From positions 1 to 64,000 of the forward strand of contig NZ_SUHQ01000029.1 in assembly GCF_004962245.1 (NCBI RefSeq): 64,000 bases of DNA. The letters run 5' to 3'. Below, in pieces: positions 37,048 through 45,195 of the stretch. The notes below the pieces were generated by a model that searched no databases, was not told where the DNA came from, and was given only the letters and a program-made list of their open reading frames with translations. Each line of letters starts with the position of its first letter. Within the stretch, counting starts at the first letter, position 1. The position numbers were made by a program, and so were the translations under genes. Origin of the DNA: Mesorhizobium sp. GTDB taxonomy: Bacteria > Pseudomonadota > Alphaproteobacteria > Rhizobiales > Rhizobiaceae.

Positions 37048-37115
37048 GCGTCCCTCGGGGCGTCACAACGGAATTCATCAAGGGTGCTCGTGACCAGAGT
37101 TGATCCGCGCCCCCT

Positions 37116-37562
37116 TTACTCCTTCGCTTCGCGTCCCGAAACCTCCTCAATGACTATACGGAAGAATATGTGCCGGGCATCGTCGGCCAAGGGAGGCGTC
37201 ACCGGCTTCAGGGCGCCCGGCTCCCACCAATCCGTATGCGTGCTCAGCAACGACCATGCATGATCCCGCTGGCGCTTGTGCCCGATCCTCTCGGGCAGCT
37301 CTTCATAGCGTCCGTCCGCGATCACGCTCTTCCACTGACGTCTTCGGAGCGGACTTTCAACGAGCACCGACACAAGCGGATTGGCACGCATCCAGTCGAT
37401 CTTCTTGCCTGGGATGGAGAAGCAATAGAGTGCGTTGTCCGCGTAGGCGTAGTAGATCGGGACCACATATGGGTGCCCGTCCTTGGCGCACGCCAGGCGG
37501 GCCAAATGATGCCCGGCCAGCACTTCTGTGCATTCGTTCATGCTCAGGGTGCGTATCCACAT
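37116..37562 (-). CDS. Flavin-binding pyridoxamine 5'-phosphate oxidase-family protein
   Basis: 148 residues, paralogue of the protein at 21668-22108 with the same landmarks: GKKIDWMRANPLVSVLVES, SVIADGRYEELPERI, WWEPGALKPVTPPLAD. FMN-binding split barrel, substrate unknown. No full FixK box was found directly upstream. Confidence 0.87.
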   Translation of the reverse strand: MWIRTLSMNECTEVLAGHHLARLACAKDGHPYVVPIYYAYADNALYCFSIPGKKIDWMRANPLVSVLVESPLRRRQWKSVIADGRYEELPERIGHKRQRDHAWSLLSTHTDWWEPGALKPVTPPLADDARHIFFRIVIEEVSGREAKE

Positions 37563-37691
37563 CGTCTATCTCCCCGGGTAGGGTCAAGAAATTAGGAATT
37601 CGCGCAGCCACAGCCAGTTGCTAGGTCGATGCGACCCCGGAGAGAGCGAACGAACTCGGTGAACGACGACAAGACTGCTACCCTCTGGTCA

Positions 37692-38159
37692 TCAATCCCC
37701 GGACAGGGGCTTGATTTCGAGCTTCCGGATCACGTCCCGAAGCTCATGTTCTGGCAGCTTGGTGAGATCCCTGGCTATTTCTGCGGCCGTGACCTTGCGA
37801 AGGCTTTCCGGAAAGGCCAGACGAAGGTCGCCTAGCATCTGGGGGGGCGCAGCGACCACGAGCTGGTCGAAATCTCCAGCAACATGATGACCATGCAGCG
37901 TGTGGGCCAGCTTTGCAGCAAAGGCTCGGTCCTCCTCGCGCACCGGATCGGAATGATATTCCATCGCCGATCGTCGGGCCCCAGTCGAAGCGAAGCTGCG
38001 ACCCGGCTTGTCGGCCATGATCTCGCGCAATTGCCACGGTTCCGTATGGAACACCAGATCTTCTTGTTTGTCAGGCGTCTTCCCAGTCGACAGGGCATCT
38101 CGCAGAATTCGTGCGCGTGCTCCATCTGCGATCAGGACCCAAGTTCTCTGCGGTTTCAT
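37692..38159 (-). CDS. Host-attachment (baeRF-like) family protein
   Basis: 155 residues. Starts with TWVLIADGARARIL, the signature of the family named after an Agrobacterium attachment protein and related to archaeal/eukaryotic release-factor folds (baeRF). VVAAPPQMLGDLR and LTKLPEHELRDVI follow. The cellular role is unsettled, either surface attachment or ribosome-associated. A one-mismatch FixK box is 56 bp upstream. Confidence 0.85.
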   Translation of the reverse strand: MKPQRTWVLIADGARARILRDALSTGKTPDKQEDLVFHTEPWQLREIMADKPGRSFASTGARRSAMEYHSDPVREEDRAFAAKLAHTLHGHHVAGDFDQLVVAAPPQMLGDLRLAFPESLRKVTAAEIARDLTKLPEHELRDVIRKLEIKPLSGD

Positions 38160-38215
38160 GGTAGCCTCGTTCAGATGATTTACTTTGAATCATACAGTAG
38201 GCAAGAAGTTTGGTT

Positions 38216-38229
38216 TTGATTCGGGTCAA
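38216..38229 (-). promoter_or_regulatory. FixK/FNR-like box
   Basis: TTGATTCGGGTCAA, one mismatch, 56 bp ahead of the host-attachment-family gene start on the minus strand. Confidence 0.65.
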
Positions 38230-38339
38230 TGCCGCCTTGCATCGCTGCCAATTGGTTTCCACCGAATAGGTGCATCAGGGACGAGTTTCGGATTGACTGG
38301 ACGTTGTTCCTTCTTCGGTCTCGGTCTTCTGATTGTGCC

Positions 38340-38770
38340 CAAGGGCTGGGACACGCCAGCGGGTCAGGCCCAGACCAAGGAGCGCCAGCGCCGTGAAGCC
38401 CGCGCCAACGAACCAGAAGGGTAAGCCCAGGCCGCAGCTCGGGCAAACTCAACGGCGCGCGCACCTTGCGCAGGTCCGCAGGTCGAACCGGCTCGCGGAC
38501 GGCAATGACTAGCACAGCAACCGCCAGAAAGCCGGGAATAACAGCGGCCCAGAACACGGTCACGAATTGATTGGCAGTGAGTCTCACATGAGGCCGATTG
38601 CCAGGAGCGGCCCGACAAACGCGCCAACCGTGTCAAGCGACTGGCGAAGCCCGAAACTGGCGCCGCGCGCGTGAGCCGGGGCGATATCTGCAATCAGCGT
38701 CGCGGGGCGCACCGCGGATGCCCTTGCCGACCACAGCGCTTCAGGTTGCATGTCGCGATCTTATTTGTCG
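38340..38770 (-). pseudogene. MFS transporter remnant
   Basis: Minus-strand pieces in shifting frames read GKGIRGAPRDA, LIADIAPAHARGASFGLRQS, DTVGAFVGPLLAIGLM, TANQFVTVFWAAVIPGFLAV, and FVGAGFTALALLGLGLTRW. They match consecutive helices of a major-facilitator permease. At least two frameshifts and loss of both ends mark it as dead. Confidence 0.8.
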
Positions 38771-38827
38771 TTTCCGGCCATAGTCCGCATTGCCTGTTAT
38801 CGACACCACTCGCATCTCACCTCGGCG

Positions 38828-39064
38828 TCACTGACTTAGATACGCAACCACTCCGTCGAGAGTGAACAGTTTGGGATAGTCGGCCTCCGGGATTTCAATT
38901 TCCGTGCGCTGGTGCAGGGCTATGACAAAATTGAGAAAATCCATTGAATCGATGTCGAGTGCTTCACGGATATCCTCGTGGCCTGCAATTGCGGAAGGAT
39001 CCGTCTCGGGCGCGATGCCGGAGAGGATGTCCAGAGCAAGCTGTCGAATCTCGGCCTTGGTCAT
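38828..39064 (-). CDS. Acyl carrier protein
   Basis: 78 residues. The phosphopantetheine site is LDIDSMDFLNF with Ser in D-S-M-D. Acidic, ACP-sized. Last gene of an operon with acs and pdhABC; its start overlaps the pdhC stop by 4 nt. It is not in a fatty-acid synthesis context, so it is a dedicated carrier for this pathway. Acyl transfer from the E2 or from the AMP-ligase is possible; the partner is not shown by sequence. Confidence 0.87.
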   Translation of the reverse strand: MTKAEIRQLALDILSGIAPETDPSAIAGHEDIREALDIDSMDFLNFVIALHQRTEIEIPEADYPKLFTLDGVVAYLSQ

Positions 39065-40308
39065 AGTTTGACGGGCTCCTGAAGCAGGCGGTCGACGGCA
39101 GCGAGGAACAGCCCGCCGGCATGTCCGTCGCTGGCGCGGTGGTCGGCTGCGAGCGAGGACACCACTATCGGGCGCGCGGTCACCTTGTCATCAATGACCC
39201 AGGGACGCACGGCAATGCGCCCAAAACCCAACGTCGCCACCTGAGGGGGATAAATCACACCGATCACGGAATCGGCGCCGCGTTCGCCGAGGCTGGTTAC
39301 AGTAAATGACGGATTGGTCATCTCGGAGCTGCGCAGACCACCACCACGTGCACGTGCCACAAGGTCGCGCAGCGCGCTCATGAGCTCCGATAGAGTCATG
39401 GTGTCGACATCGTGAACGGCCGGCGCGATCAGCCCGCCACCTCTCAACGACACTGCCCAGCCGATGTGTATTCCGCTTCCCGGCCTAAACCGACCATTCT
39501 CCCAAAAGCCGTTGAACTGCGGTACCTCGCGCAGCGCCAGGGCAGTGGCCTTTAGGAACAGGGTGGCGGGCAGCAGACGCTGATCTGGTGGCCGCTCTGT
39601 GTTGAACGTCTCAAGCCAGGACAATGAGGGGCCCATATCGATGGTAGTGGTGAGGTAGTAGTGTGGGATCTCGCGCTTCGAACGTGACATCGCCGCCGCA
39701 ATTGCTTGGCGCATCTGCAGGGGATCGAAACCACGCCCCGGCCTTGTCGGTCTTGCCGATGCCTCCCGGCTGACCTGCGAAGCTGATGCCCGCTCGACAT
39801 CGGCGATTGTCACCGAGCCATAGATTCCGGTGCCCTTAAGTGTGTAGGGATCGATTTCAAGTTCAGCCGCCCGGCGCCCAGCGGCTGGCGTCACCTTGGC
39901 ACGCGCCCTTGATGCAGGACTGATTGAGGATACCTTCTGTGCCACCGTGGGCGACTTTGCAGAGGCGGAAGGAGCTCCGGGTGAGGGCGGTGCTGCCAAG
40001 GCAACTTCGGGGGCTTTCACCACAGCAGTGGGAGCCATTGGACCGGGTGGTGGCACGATTGCGGGTACGCTGTTTGACGGCATGAGCCGTGCCAGCACTC
40101 CGCCAACCGGAACCTCTTGGCCTTCGCCGGCACACAACTCCGAAATCACCCCTTCTTCGAATATGTCGACTTCAAAGGCCCCCTTGTGAGTTTCCACGAT
40201 GGCAATCACGTCGCCTTTTTTCACCTCGCTGCCAGGCTTGACAAGCCACTCAACGAGCTTGCCGCGCTCCATGTCGGCTCCGAGCGATGGCATAAGGAAA
40301 TCGCTCAT
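39061..40308 (-). CDS. pdhC: 2-oxo acid dehydrogenase E2 (dihydrolipoyl acyltransferase)
   Basis: 415 residues. Lipoyl domain at 1-75 with lipoylated Lys in ETHKGAFEVD. A Pro/Ala-rich linker follows, then a peripheral-subunit-binding domain near 130-170 (SPASRARAKVTPAAGRRAAE) and the catalytic core from ~195, with active-site His in AADHRASDGHAGG. Transfers the acyl group from E1 to CoA. No E3 gene lies here, so it must borrow one. Operon order acs-pdhA-pdhB-pdhC-acp, with 4-nt overlaps on both sides. Confidence 0.92.
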   Translation of the reverse strand: MSDFLMPSLGADMERGKLVEWLVKPGSEVKKGDVIAIVETHKGAFEVDIFEEGVISELCAGEGQEVPVGGVLARLMPSNSVPAIVPPPGPMAPTAVVKAPEVALAAPPSPGAPSASAKSPTVAQKVSSISPASRARAKVTPAAGRRAAELEIDPYTLKGTGIYGSVTIADVERASASQVSREASARPTRPGRGFDPLQMRQAIAAAMSRSKREIPHYYLTTTIDMGPSLSWLETFNTERPPDQRLLPATLFLKATALALREVPQFNGFWENGRFRPGSGIHIGWAVSLRGGGLIAPAVHDVDTMTLSELMSALRDLVARARGGGLRSSEMTNPSFTVTSLGERGADSVIGVIYPPQVATLGFGRIAVRPWVIDDKVTARPIVVSSLAADHRASDGHAGGLFLAAVDRLLQEPVKL

Positions 40309-41306
40309 CGGCTTCCAACAAGGATTCGAGCGGTTTCAATGATGGCAGACGTCTGCGGCAAGGCAGCTTCTTCCATGTGTCGGGAATAGGGAATGGGAAC
40401 TTCGCGGCTGCAGATCCGGCGGATCGGACCGTCAAGCTCGAAGAAGAGGTCCTCCGACAGGCGCGCGGCAATCTCGGCGGAAATTGAACCGCTCTTCCAG
40501 CCCTCATCGACAATGATGCAGCGCCGCGTGCGAGTGACGGACTCGAAGATTGTCGCATTGTCGAGCGGGCGCAGAACGCGAAGGTCGACGACCTCGGCCT
40601 CGATGCCTTCCTTGGCAAGCGTCTCGGCGGCAGCCAAGGCCTTGGGCAGGCTATTGCCGTAGGTCAGCACGCTTACATCGCGTCCCGGCCGCCGGATTTT
40701 TGCGGAACCAATGTCCACCGACGCGACCGCCGGATCGAGTTCATCCTCGGCGTTGTAAAGCACGATGTGCTCGAAGATCAGCACCGGATTGGGATCTGCC
40801 AACGCAGATCCCAGCATATGTCGCGCATCCTCGACGGTGCCCGGCGCCAACACCTTGAGGCCGGGAATATGGGCATACCAGCCCTCCAGGCTGTGGGAAT
40901 GCTGGGCTGCGAGTTGGCGCCCGGCGCCCGTTGCCATGCGGATGACCAGCGGCACGGCAAACTGCCCGCCCGACATATGCGCGATCGAAGTGGCGTTGTT
41001 GAGAATCTGGTCGAGCGCGAGCAAGCTGAAATTGCATGTCATGATTTCGACGATCGGGCGCATCCCCGCGACCGCCGCTCCGATCCCGGCGCCGACAAAA
41101 GCACTCTCCGCGAGCGGCGTATCGCGGATACGACTCGGACCGAACTCGTCGAGAAGCCCCTTGGTAACGGCGTAGCAGCCACCATAGAGGCCGACATCCT
41201 CGCCCATTAGGAAGGTGCGCGGATCGTTGGTCAACGCGTCTCGGATCGCCTGCCGGCACGCCTCTCGGTAGGACATTCGAACAGGTTTCGCCACAGGGGA
41301 ATTCAT
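40305..41306 (-). CDS. pdhB: Pyruvate dehydrogenase E1 beta subunit
   Basis: 333 residues from ATG 41306; in-frame upstream codons overlap pdhA and look non-coding. Family marks: FLMGEDVGLYGGCYAVTKGL, DTPLAESAFVGAGIGAA, HSHSLEGWYAHIPGL and VDLRVLRPLD. Pairs with the alpha subunit at 41303. Acetoin dehydrogenase or branched-chain complex are alternatives; pyruvate is preferred because of the acetyl-CoA synthetase in the operon. Confidence 0.9.
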   Translation of the reverse strand: MNSPVAKPVRMSYREACRQAIRDALTNDPRTFLMGEDVGLYGGCYAVTKGLLDEFGPSRIRDTPLAESAFVGAGIGAAVAGMRPIVEIMTCNFSLLALDQILNNATSIAHMSGGQFAVPLVIRMATGAGRQLAAQHSHSLEGWYAHIPGLKVLAPGTVEDARHMLGSALADPNPVLIFEHIVLYNAEDELDPAVASVDIGSAKIRRPGRDVSVLTYGNSLPKALAAAETLAKEGIEAEVVDLRVLRPLDNATIFESVTRTRRCIIVDEGWKSGSISAEIAARLSEDLFFELDGPIRRICSREVPIPYSRHMEEAALPQTSAIIETARILVGSR

Positions 41307-42289
41307 TCGGGCACCTCGTCCATCAGCACGAAACGTTCGAGATCCTCCACCTTCTCCCACTGGCCTGCCTCGGCGAAGGCGACGGCTGCATCGATCTCGA
41401 CATCGACTTGATCCTCGATGCGCTTGAGTTCCTCCGCGGAAAGCATGTGGTTCTCTTCAAGCCACGCCTGCATTCGCGGGACCGGGTCGCGCTCCTTCCA
41501 AAGGGCTATCTCCTCTTTGGTGCGGTAGAGCTGGGCGTCGAACATGGAATGGGCGCGGAATCGATAGGTGCGACACTCGAGGAAGGAGGGGCCCTTTCCG
41601 CTTCGCGCCCGCTCCACCGCCCGCAGCGATGCGGCCTCGACCGCGACCGGGTTCATACCGTCCACCTTCTCGCTCGGCATGCGGTATGCTTGCGCCTTGC
41701 GGAAGATGTCAGTCTCGGCTTCCGCAAGCTCGAGTGGCATGCCCATGGCGTAAAGATTGTTCTCGCATACGAATATGACGGGCAGTTCCCATAACTCGGC
41801 GAGGTTCATGCTCTCGTGAAATTCGCCTTCGCCGGCCGCACCTTCACCGAAGAAGCAGGCTGTGACTGCACCGGGACGAAGTTCCTTGTCAGCGAGCGCG
41901 ATGCCGATGGAAAGCGGCAAGCCGCCGCCAACGATGGCGTTGCCGCCATAGAAGCGCCTGGCCCGATCGAAAAAGTGCATCGAGCCGCCACGACCGCGGC
42001 TGCAACCCTCCACCTTTCCGTACATTTCGGCCATGAGCGAGCCCATGGCAAGGCCTCTAGCAATCGCGTGGCCGTGGTCACGGTAGGTGGCGACGACGGC
42101 ATCGTGCGCTTCGAGCGCCTGCATGACACCAACTGCGACCGCCTCCTCCCCATCATAGAGATGCAAGAAGCCACGGATCTTCTGCGCCTGATAAAGTTCG
42201 GCGCATTTGGCCTCGAAGCGGCGTATGCGCAGCATATCCCTGAAAAGCTGCTGCCCGTGCTGACGGTCGATGTGTAGCCTTTCGCTCAT
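41303..42289 (-). CDS. pdhA: Pyruvate dehydrogenase E1 alpha subunit
   Basis: 328 residues. Thiamine-diphosphate motif region: FFGEGAAGEGEFHESMNLA, with FVCENNLYAMGMP; RGRGGSMHFF and FYGGNAIVGGGLPLSIGIAL precede. Decarboxylates the 2-oxo acid with ThDP and passes the acyl unit to lipoyl-E2. Both ends overlap neighbours by 4 nt, showing tight coupling in the operon. Confidence 0.92.
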   Translation of the reverse strand: MSERLHIDRQHGQQLFRDMLRIRRFEAKCAELYQAQKIRGFLHLYDGEEAVAVGVMQALEAHDAVVATYRDHGHAIARGLAMGSLMAEMYGKVEGCSRGRGGSMHFFDRARRFYGGNAIVGGGLPLSIGIALADKELRPGAVTACFFGEGAAGEGEFHESMNLAELWELPVIFVCENNLYAMGMPLELAEAETDIFRKAQAYRMPSEKVDGMNPVAVEAASLRAVERARSGKGPSFLECRTYRFRAHSMFDAQLYRTKEEIALWKERDPVPRMQAWLEENHMLSAEELKRIEDQVDVEIDAAVAFAEAGQWEKVEDLERFVLMDEVPE

Positions 42290-44076
42290 TTCTCATCGCT
42301 TTCGAGCGTCGACAAATCCCCTTCCGGTAACCCAAGTTCGCGGGCCCGGAGCAGTCGGCGCATAATCTTGCCCGAGCGCGTCTTGGGCAGGTTTGCGCGG
42401 AAATCGATCTGTTTGGGCGAAACGGCGGGACCTAGCCGCTTGCGGGCATGCCCGAGCAGTTCCTTGCGCAGATTTTCGTTCGGCTCGTGGCCTGGTTTCA
42501 GAGCGACGAAAGCCTTGACCACTTCGCCGACGGTCGGATCTGGTATGCCGATGACAGCGGCCTCCGCCACTGCCGGATGCTCCATGAGAGCGCTTTCCAC
42601 CTCGAACGGACCGATCAGATGGCCGGCCGACTTGATGACATCGTCGGCTCGTCCTACGAACCAGAAATAACCGTCGGAATCACGCTTGGCGAGATCGCCG
42701 GTCAGATACCAGTCACCGACGAAGCATTTGCGGTAGCGCTCTTCCTCATTGAGATAGCCTCGCATCATCGACGGCCAGCCCTTCCTGAGTGCGAGTTCGC
42801 CTTCGACCATGGGCGTGTCGATGCCGTCGACTCCGCCATTCTTCAGGCGCCGCACGATTGCCGCTGCGATGCCAGGCAGCGGCAGACCCATCGAGCCCGG
42901 TTTGATGGGAAGTGCCGCGAAATTGGCAATCATGATGCCACCGGTTTCGGTCTGCCACCAGTTATCATGAAACGGTATTCCAAACGCTTCCTGGCCCCAC
43001 ACCACCGCCTCCGGGTTTAGTGGTTCACCAACACTTGCCATGAAGCGCAGTGCCGACAGATCGTAGCTCTTCACCACGTCTGAACCTAGCCGCATCATCA
43101 TACGGATGGCGGTCGGTGCAGTATACCAAACGTTCACACGTTCGCGCTGAAGCACCGAATACCAAGTCTGCGCATCGAATTCAGCTTCGACGACGACGCT
43201 GGTCACGCCGTTCGTCAGCGGCGCCAGAATGCCGTAACTGGTTCCGGTGACCCAGCCGGGATCGGCGGTACACCAGAAGACATCATCGTCGTGAAGATCG
43301 AGCGCGTAGATGCCAGTCATATGATGCGCGGCTATCGCACCGTGCACATGGATCGCTCCCTTTGGCCGGCCCGTGGTGCCGCTGGTGAAATGCAGAAGCG
43401 CCATGTCTTCGGGGTCGGTCGGGGCAATCGCAAAACTGGCTGATGCCGTCTCCATCAGCGCGGACCAAGCATGTAGTCCGGCATCCTCGAATGTTTCGTC
43501 GCCTACCAAAATGACGTGGGCAAGCCCAGCAAGCTTCGCCCTCACGCTTTCCACCTTTCGGCGGTAGAGTCCGAGTGTCGTGACCAAGACCCGCCCGTCA
43601 CCAATCTCGACACGTGTTGCAATCGGCTCGGGGCCGAATGCGGAGAAGAGCGGTGAGACTACGCAGCGCGCCTTGAGTGCTCCCAGAACCGCTACATAGA
43701 GCTCAGGCAGACGGCCCATCAGGACGAACACACGCTCGCCGGGTAGAACTCCAAGGTTAATTAGTGCGTTCGCGAAACGGCTGGTTGCTTCGCTTAGATC
43801 GCGGTAGGTGAATTCGCGCCGATCACCCGACTTGCCGAGCCAGCGGATCGCCACCTTGTCGGCCTTTGGGCCGGCAGCATGCCGATCGACGGCCTCGTGA
43901 GCAATATTATAGCCTTTTTCGCCGGGCAGGCCGTCGAGCAACCTCCAGGCATCCCGCCAGGTGAAGCGCATATACTCGCCCGCATAGTCCGTAAGGTTTG
44001 GCACCTTCGAAAAGGAAGAAGATAGCTTCGTGATCTGATCACTCGAAGGTTCGATCGGGTGCGCGGGCCTGCTCAT
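42286..44076 (-). CDS. acsA: Acetyl-CoA synthetase, AMP-forming
   Basis: 596 residues from ATG 44076; 31 further in-frame codons reach toward the FixK box and lack coding character. ATP loop LLHFTSGTTGRPKGAIHVHG, the middle WWQTETGGIM, GDLAKRDSDGYFWFVGRADD, and acetylatable Lys in TRSGKIMRRLLR. Activates acetate to acetyl-AMP then acetyl-CoA; AcsA-type length, propionate or another short acid possible. First gene of the operon with pdhABC and acp, with a FixK-like box 69 bp upstream. Confidence 0.9.
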   Translation of the reverse strand: MSRPAHPIEPSSDQITKLSSSFSKVPNLTDYAGEYMRFTWRDAWRLLDGLPGEKGYNIAHEAVDRHAAGPKADKVAIRWLGKSGDRREFTYRDLSEATSRFANALINLGVLPGERVFVLMGRLPELYVAVLGALKARCVVSPLFSAFGPEPIATRVEIGDGRVLVTTLGLYRRKVESVRAKLAGLAHVILVGDETFEDAGLHAWSALMETASASFAIAPTDPEDMALLHFTSGTTGRPKGAIHVHGAIAAHHMTGIYALDLHDDDVFWCTADPGWVTGTSYGILAPLTNGVTSVVVEAEFDAQTWYSVLQRERVNVWYTAPTAIRMMMRLGSDVVKSYDLSALRFMASVGEPLNPEAVVWGQEAFGIPFHDNWWQTETGGIMIANFAALPIKPGSMGLPLPGIAAAIVRRLKNGGVDGIDTPMVEGELALRKGWPSMMRGYLNEEERYRKCFVGDWYLTGDLAKRDSDGYFWFVGRADDVIKSAGHLIGPFEVESALMEHPAVAEAAVIGIPDPTVGEVVKAFVALKPGHEPNENLRKELLGHARKRLGPAVSPKQIDFRANLPKTRSGKIMRRLLRARELGLPEGDLSTLESDEK

Positions 44077-44145
44077 AACCGATTTCTCCGTCCCTGATCT
44101 CAAGCGCCTCCAAATTAAATCATCGACGGCTTCACATGCGCGGCA

Positions 44146-44159
44146 TTGATCATGGTCAA
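44146..44159 (-). promoter_or_regulatory. FixK/FNR-like box
   Basis: TTGATCATGGTCAA, one mismatch, 69 bp ahead of the acs start on the minus strand; likely promoter element for the whole acs-pdhABC-acp operon. Confidence 0.7.
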
Positions 44160-44184
44160 TTCGGTGCAAGGAAGTGCAGGCTGG

Positions 44185-44465
44185 GCTGTGTACGGACTAC
44201 CTGTTCCGCCTCGCCAACCAGAATGGCGGGCTCGTCGTCGGCACCGGCGTCTTGGCCGAGCTGGGTTGGTGCACCTACGCGTCGACAGTTACATGTCCCG
44301 CTACAAAGTCATCGCGTCGGTTCCCAAGACCCTGATGCAGCATCTCATTCGCTTCGTCGCCGCCTCGGGCGAGGTTGAGCGCGGAGACGACCCGGGTGCT
44401 CCACGCCATACTCGACACGGAGATATCGCCGGAGTTGGTGCCGGCCAATCCAGTTCCGTACCATC
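44185..44465 (+). pseudogene. nadE: NAD synthetase remnant
   Basis: Frames in sequence give TDYLFRLANQNGGLVVGTG, VLAELGWCTY, then shifted DSYMSRYKVIASVPKTLMQH and LIRFVAASGEV, then (shifted again) LHAILDTEISPELVPA. This matches the C-terminal part of glutamine-dependent NAD+ synthetases (GTGDLSELALGW, SVPKTLI-x-H/Y-LI, ILDTEISPELVP). Several frameshifts and loss of the rest make it a dead copy; a functional copy must exist elsewhere. Confidence 0.8.
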
Positions 44466-44629
44466 GCCAGTGTGCGGAACGATACGGGAAGATTTTTGAT
44501 TTAGGCCGACGAAAAACTCGATGAAATCAACAATTTTAATGCGTCCTCCGGGCCCAAAAATTCCCCAACATGGTGCGGCCTAGCATTCTCAAATCGAAAC
44601 GATCAGTGATTGTCGGTATGGTTGCGTGT

Positions 44630-44640
44630 CCCCGCAACCA
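44630..44640 (+). other. Possible tRNA-fMet 3' end (integration scar)
   Basis: CCCCGCAACCA equals the acceptor strand plus CCA of bacterial initiator tRNA-Met. Upstream sequence does not fold into the rest of the tRNA. An intrinsic terminator follows 6 nt later, as it would after a real tRNA gene. A duplicated 3' end is what integrative elements leave at a tRNA target. Eleven bases could also be chance. Confidence 0.35.
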
Positions 44641-44646
44641 AATATC

Positions 44647-44677
44647 AAAAACGGCCCGCCTTGTGCGGGCCGTTTTT
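44647..44677 (+). terminator. Strong intrinsic terminator
   Basis: ACGGCCCGC (44651-44659) pairs with GCGGGCCGT (44665-44673) around a 5-nt loop, with A's before and TTTT after. It has no complete gene upstream on the plus strand, only the nadE remnant and the tRNA-like end. Confidence 0.85.
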
Positions 44678-44790
44678 GCGTTCGGCTGTGCCGGCCGGTT
44701 GATTTTAGTCCTCATCAGAGGTCAGAGGCCGCAAGGGCGCGAAGCCGACGCAGCGGGACAGGTGCCGTTTTCCCGTGTTAGACTGCTTGC

Positions 44791-45024
44791 ATGGAGATGG
44801 ACACCGACAAGATCGACGATGCCGTTCTGGGCCTGCTTTGGCTAACGCTGCATGAAGAGAGGCGCGCCTGGAAGGGGTTGGATTGGGATGCCCTGGATCG
44901 CTTGCACCAGAAGGGGATGATCGCGAATCCAGCAAACAAGGCGAAGTCGGTGGTTCTGACAGATGAAGGCCTGCGATGTGCGGAGGAGCTGTTTCGCACC
45001 CTGTTCACGCGGCCGGTGCCATGA
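44791..45024 (+). CDS. DUF6429 family small protein
   Basis: 77 residues: DTDKIDDAVLGLLWLTLHEE, WKGLDWDALDRLHQKGMI, KAKSVVLTDEGLRCAEELF. Winged-helix-like pattern of a small alphaproteobacterial family often carried on or beside mobile DNA. Function unknown. Confidence 0.85.
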   Translation: MEMDTDKIDDAVLGLLWLTLHEERRAWKGLDWDALDRLHQKGMIANPANKAKSVVLTDEGLRCAEELFRTLFTRPVP

Positions 45025-45195
45025 GCGCTGGGCTGACGTTCCAATTCCCGGCAAGGGGCGCACAGACAAAATCGATAACTTAAGCCGCAGGTCGCAACAA
45101 TTGCGGTTTGGTAAGCGACCGCTATCTGATAGTAGTCTCTAGCGGCGGCGTTCCAAGTCGAATCCTACCGTCGGCGCTGCCATGAGGGGCGTCGT

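Noticed and set aside
37095..37112. FixK box near the second PPOX gene
   Set aside because: Only the left half TTGAT is present, and it lies behind the gene's stop, not before its start.
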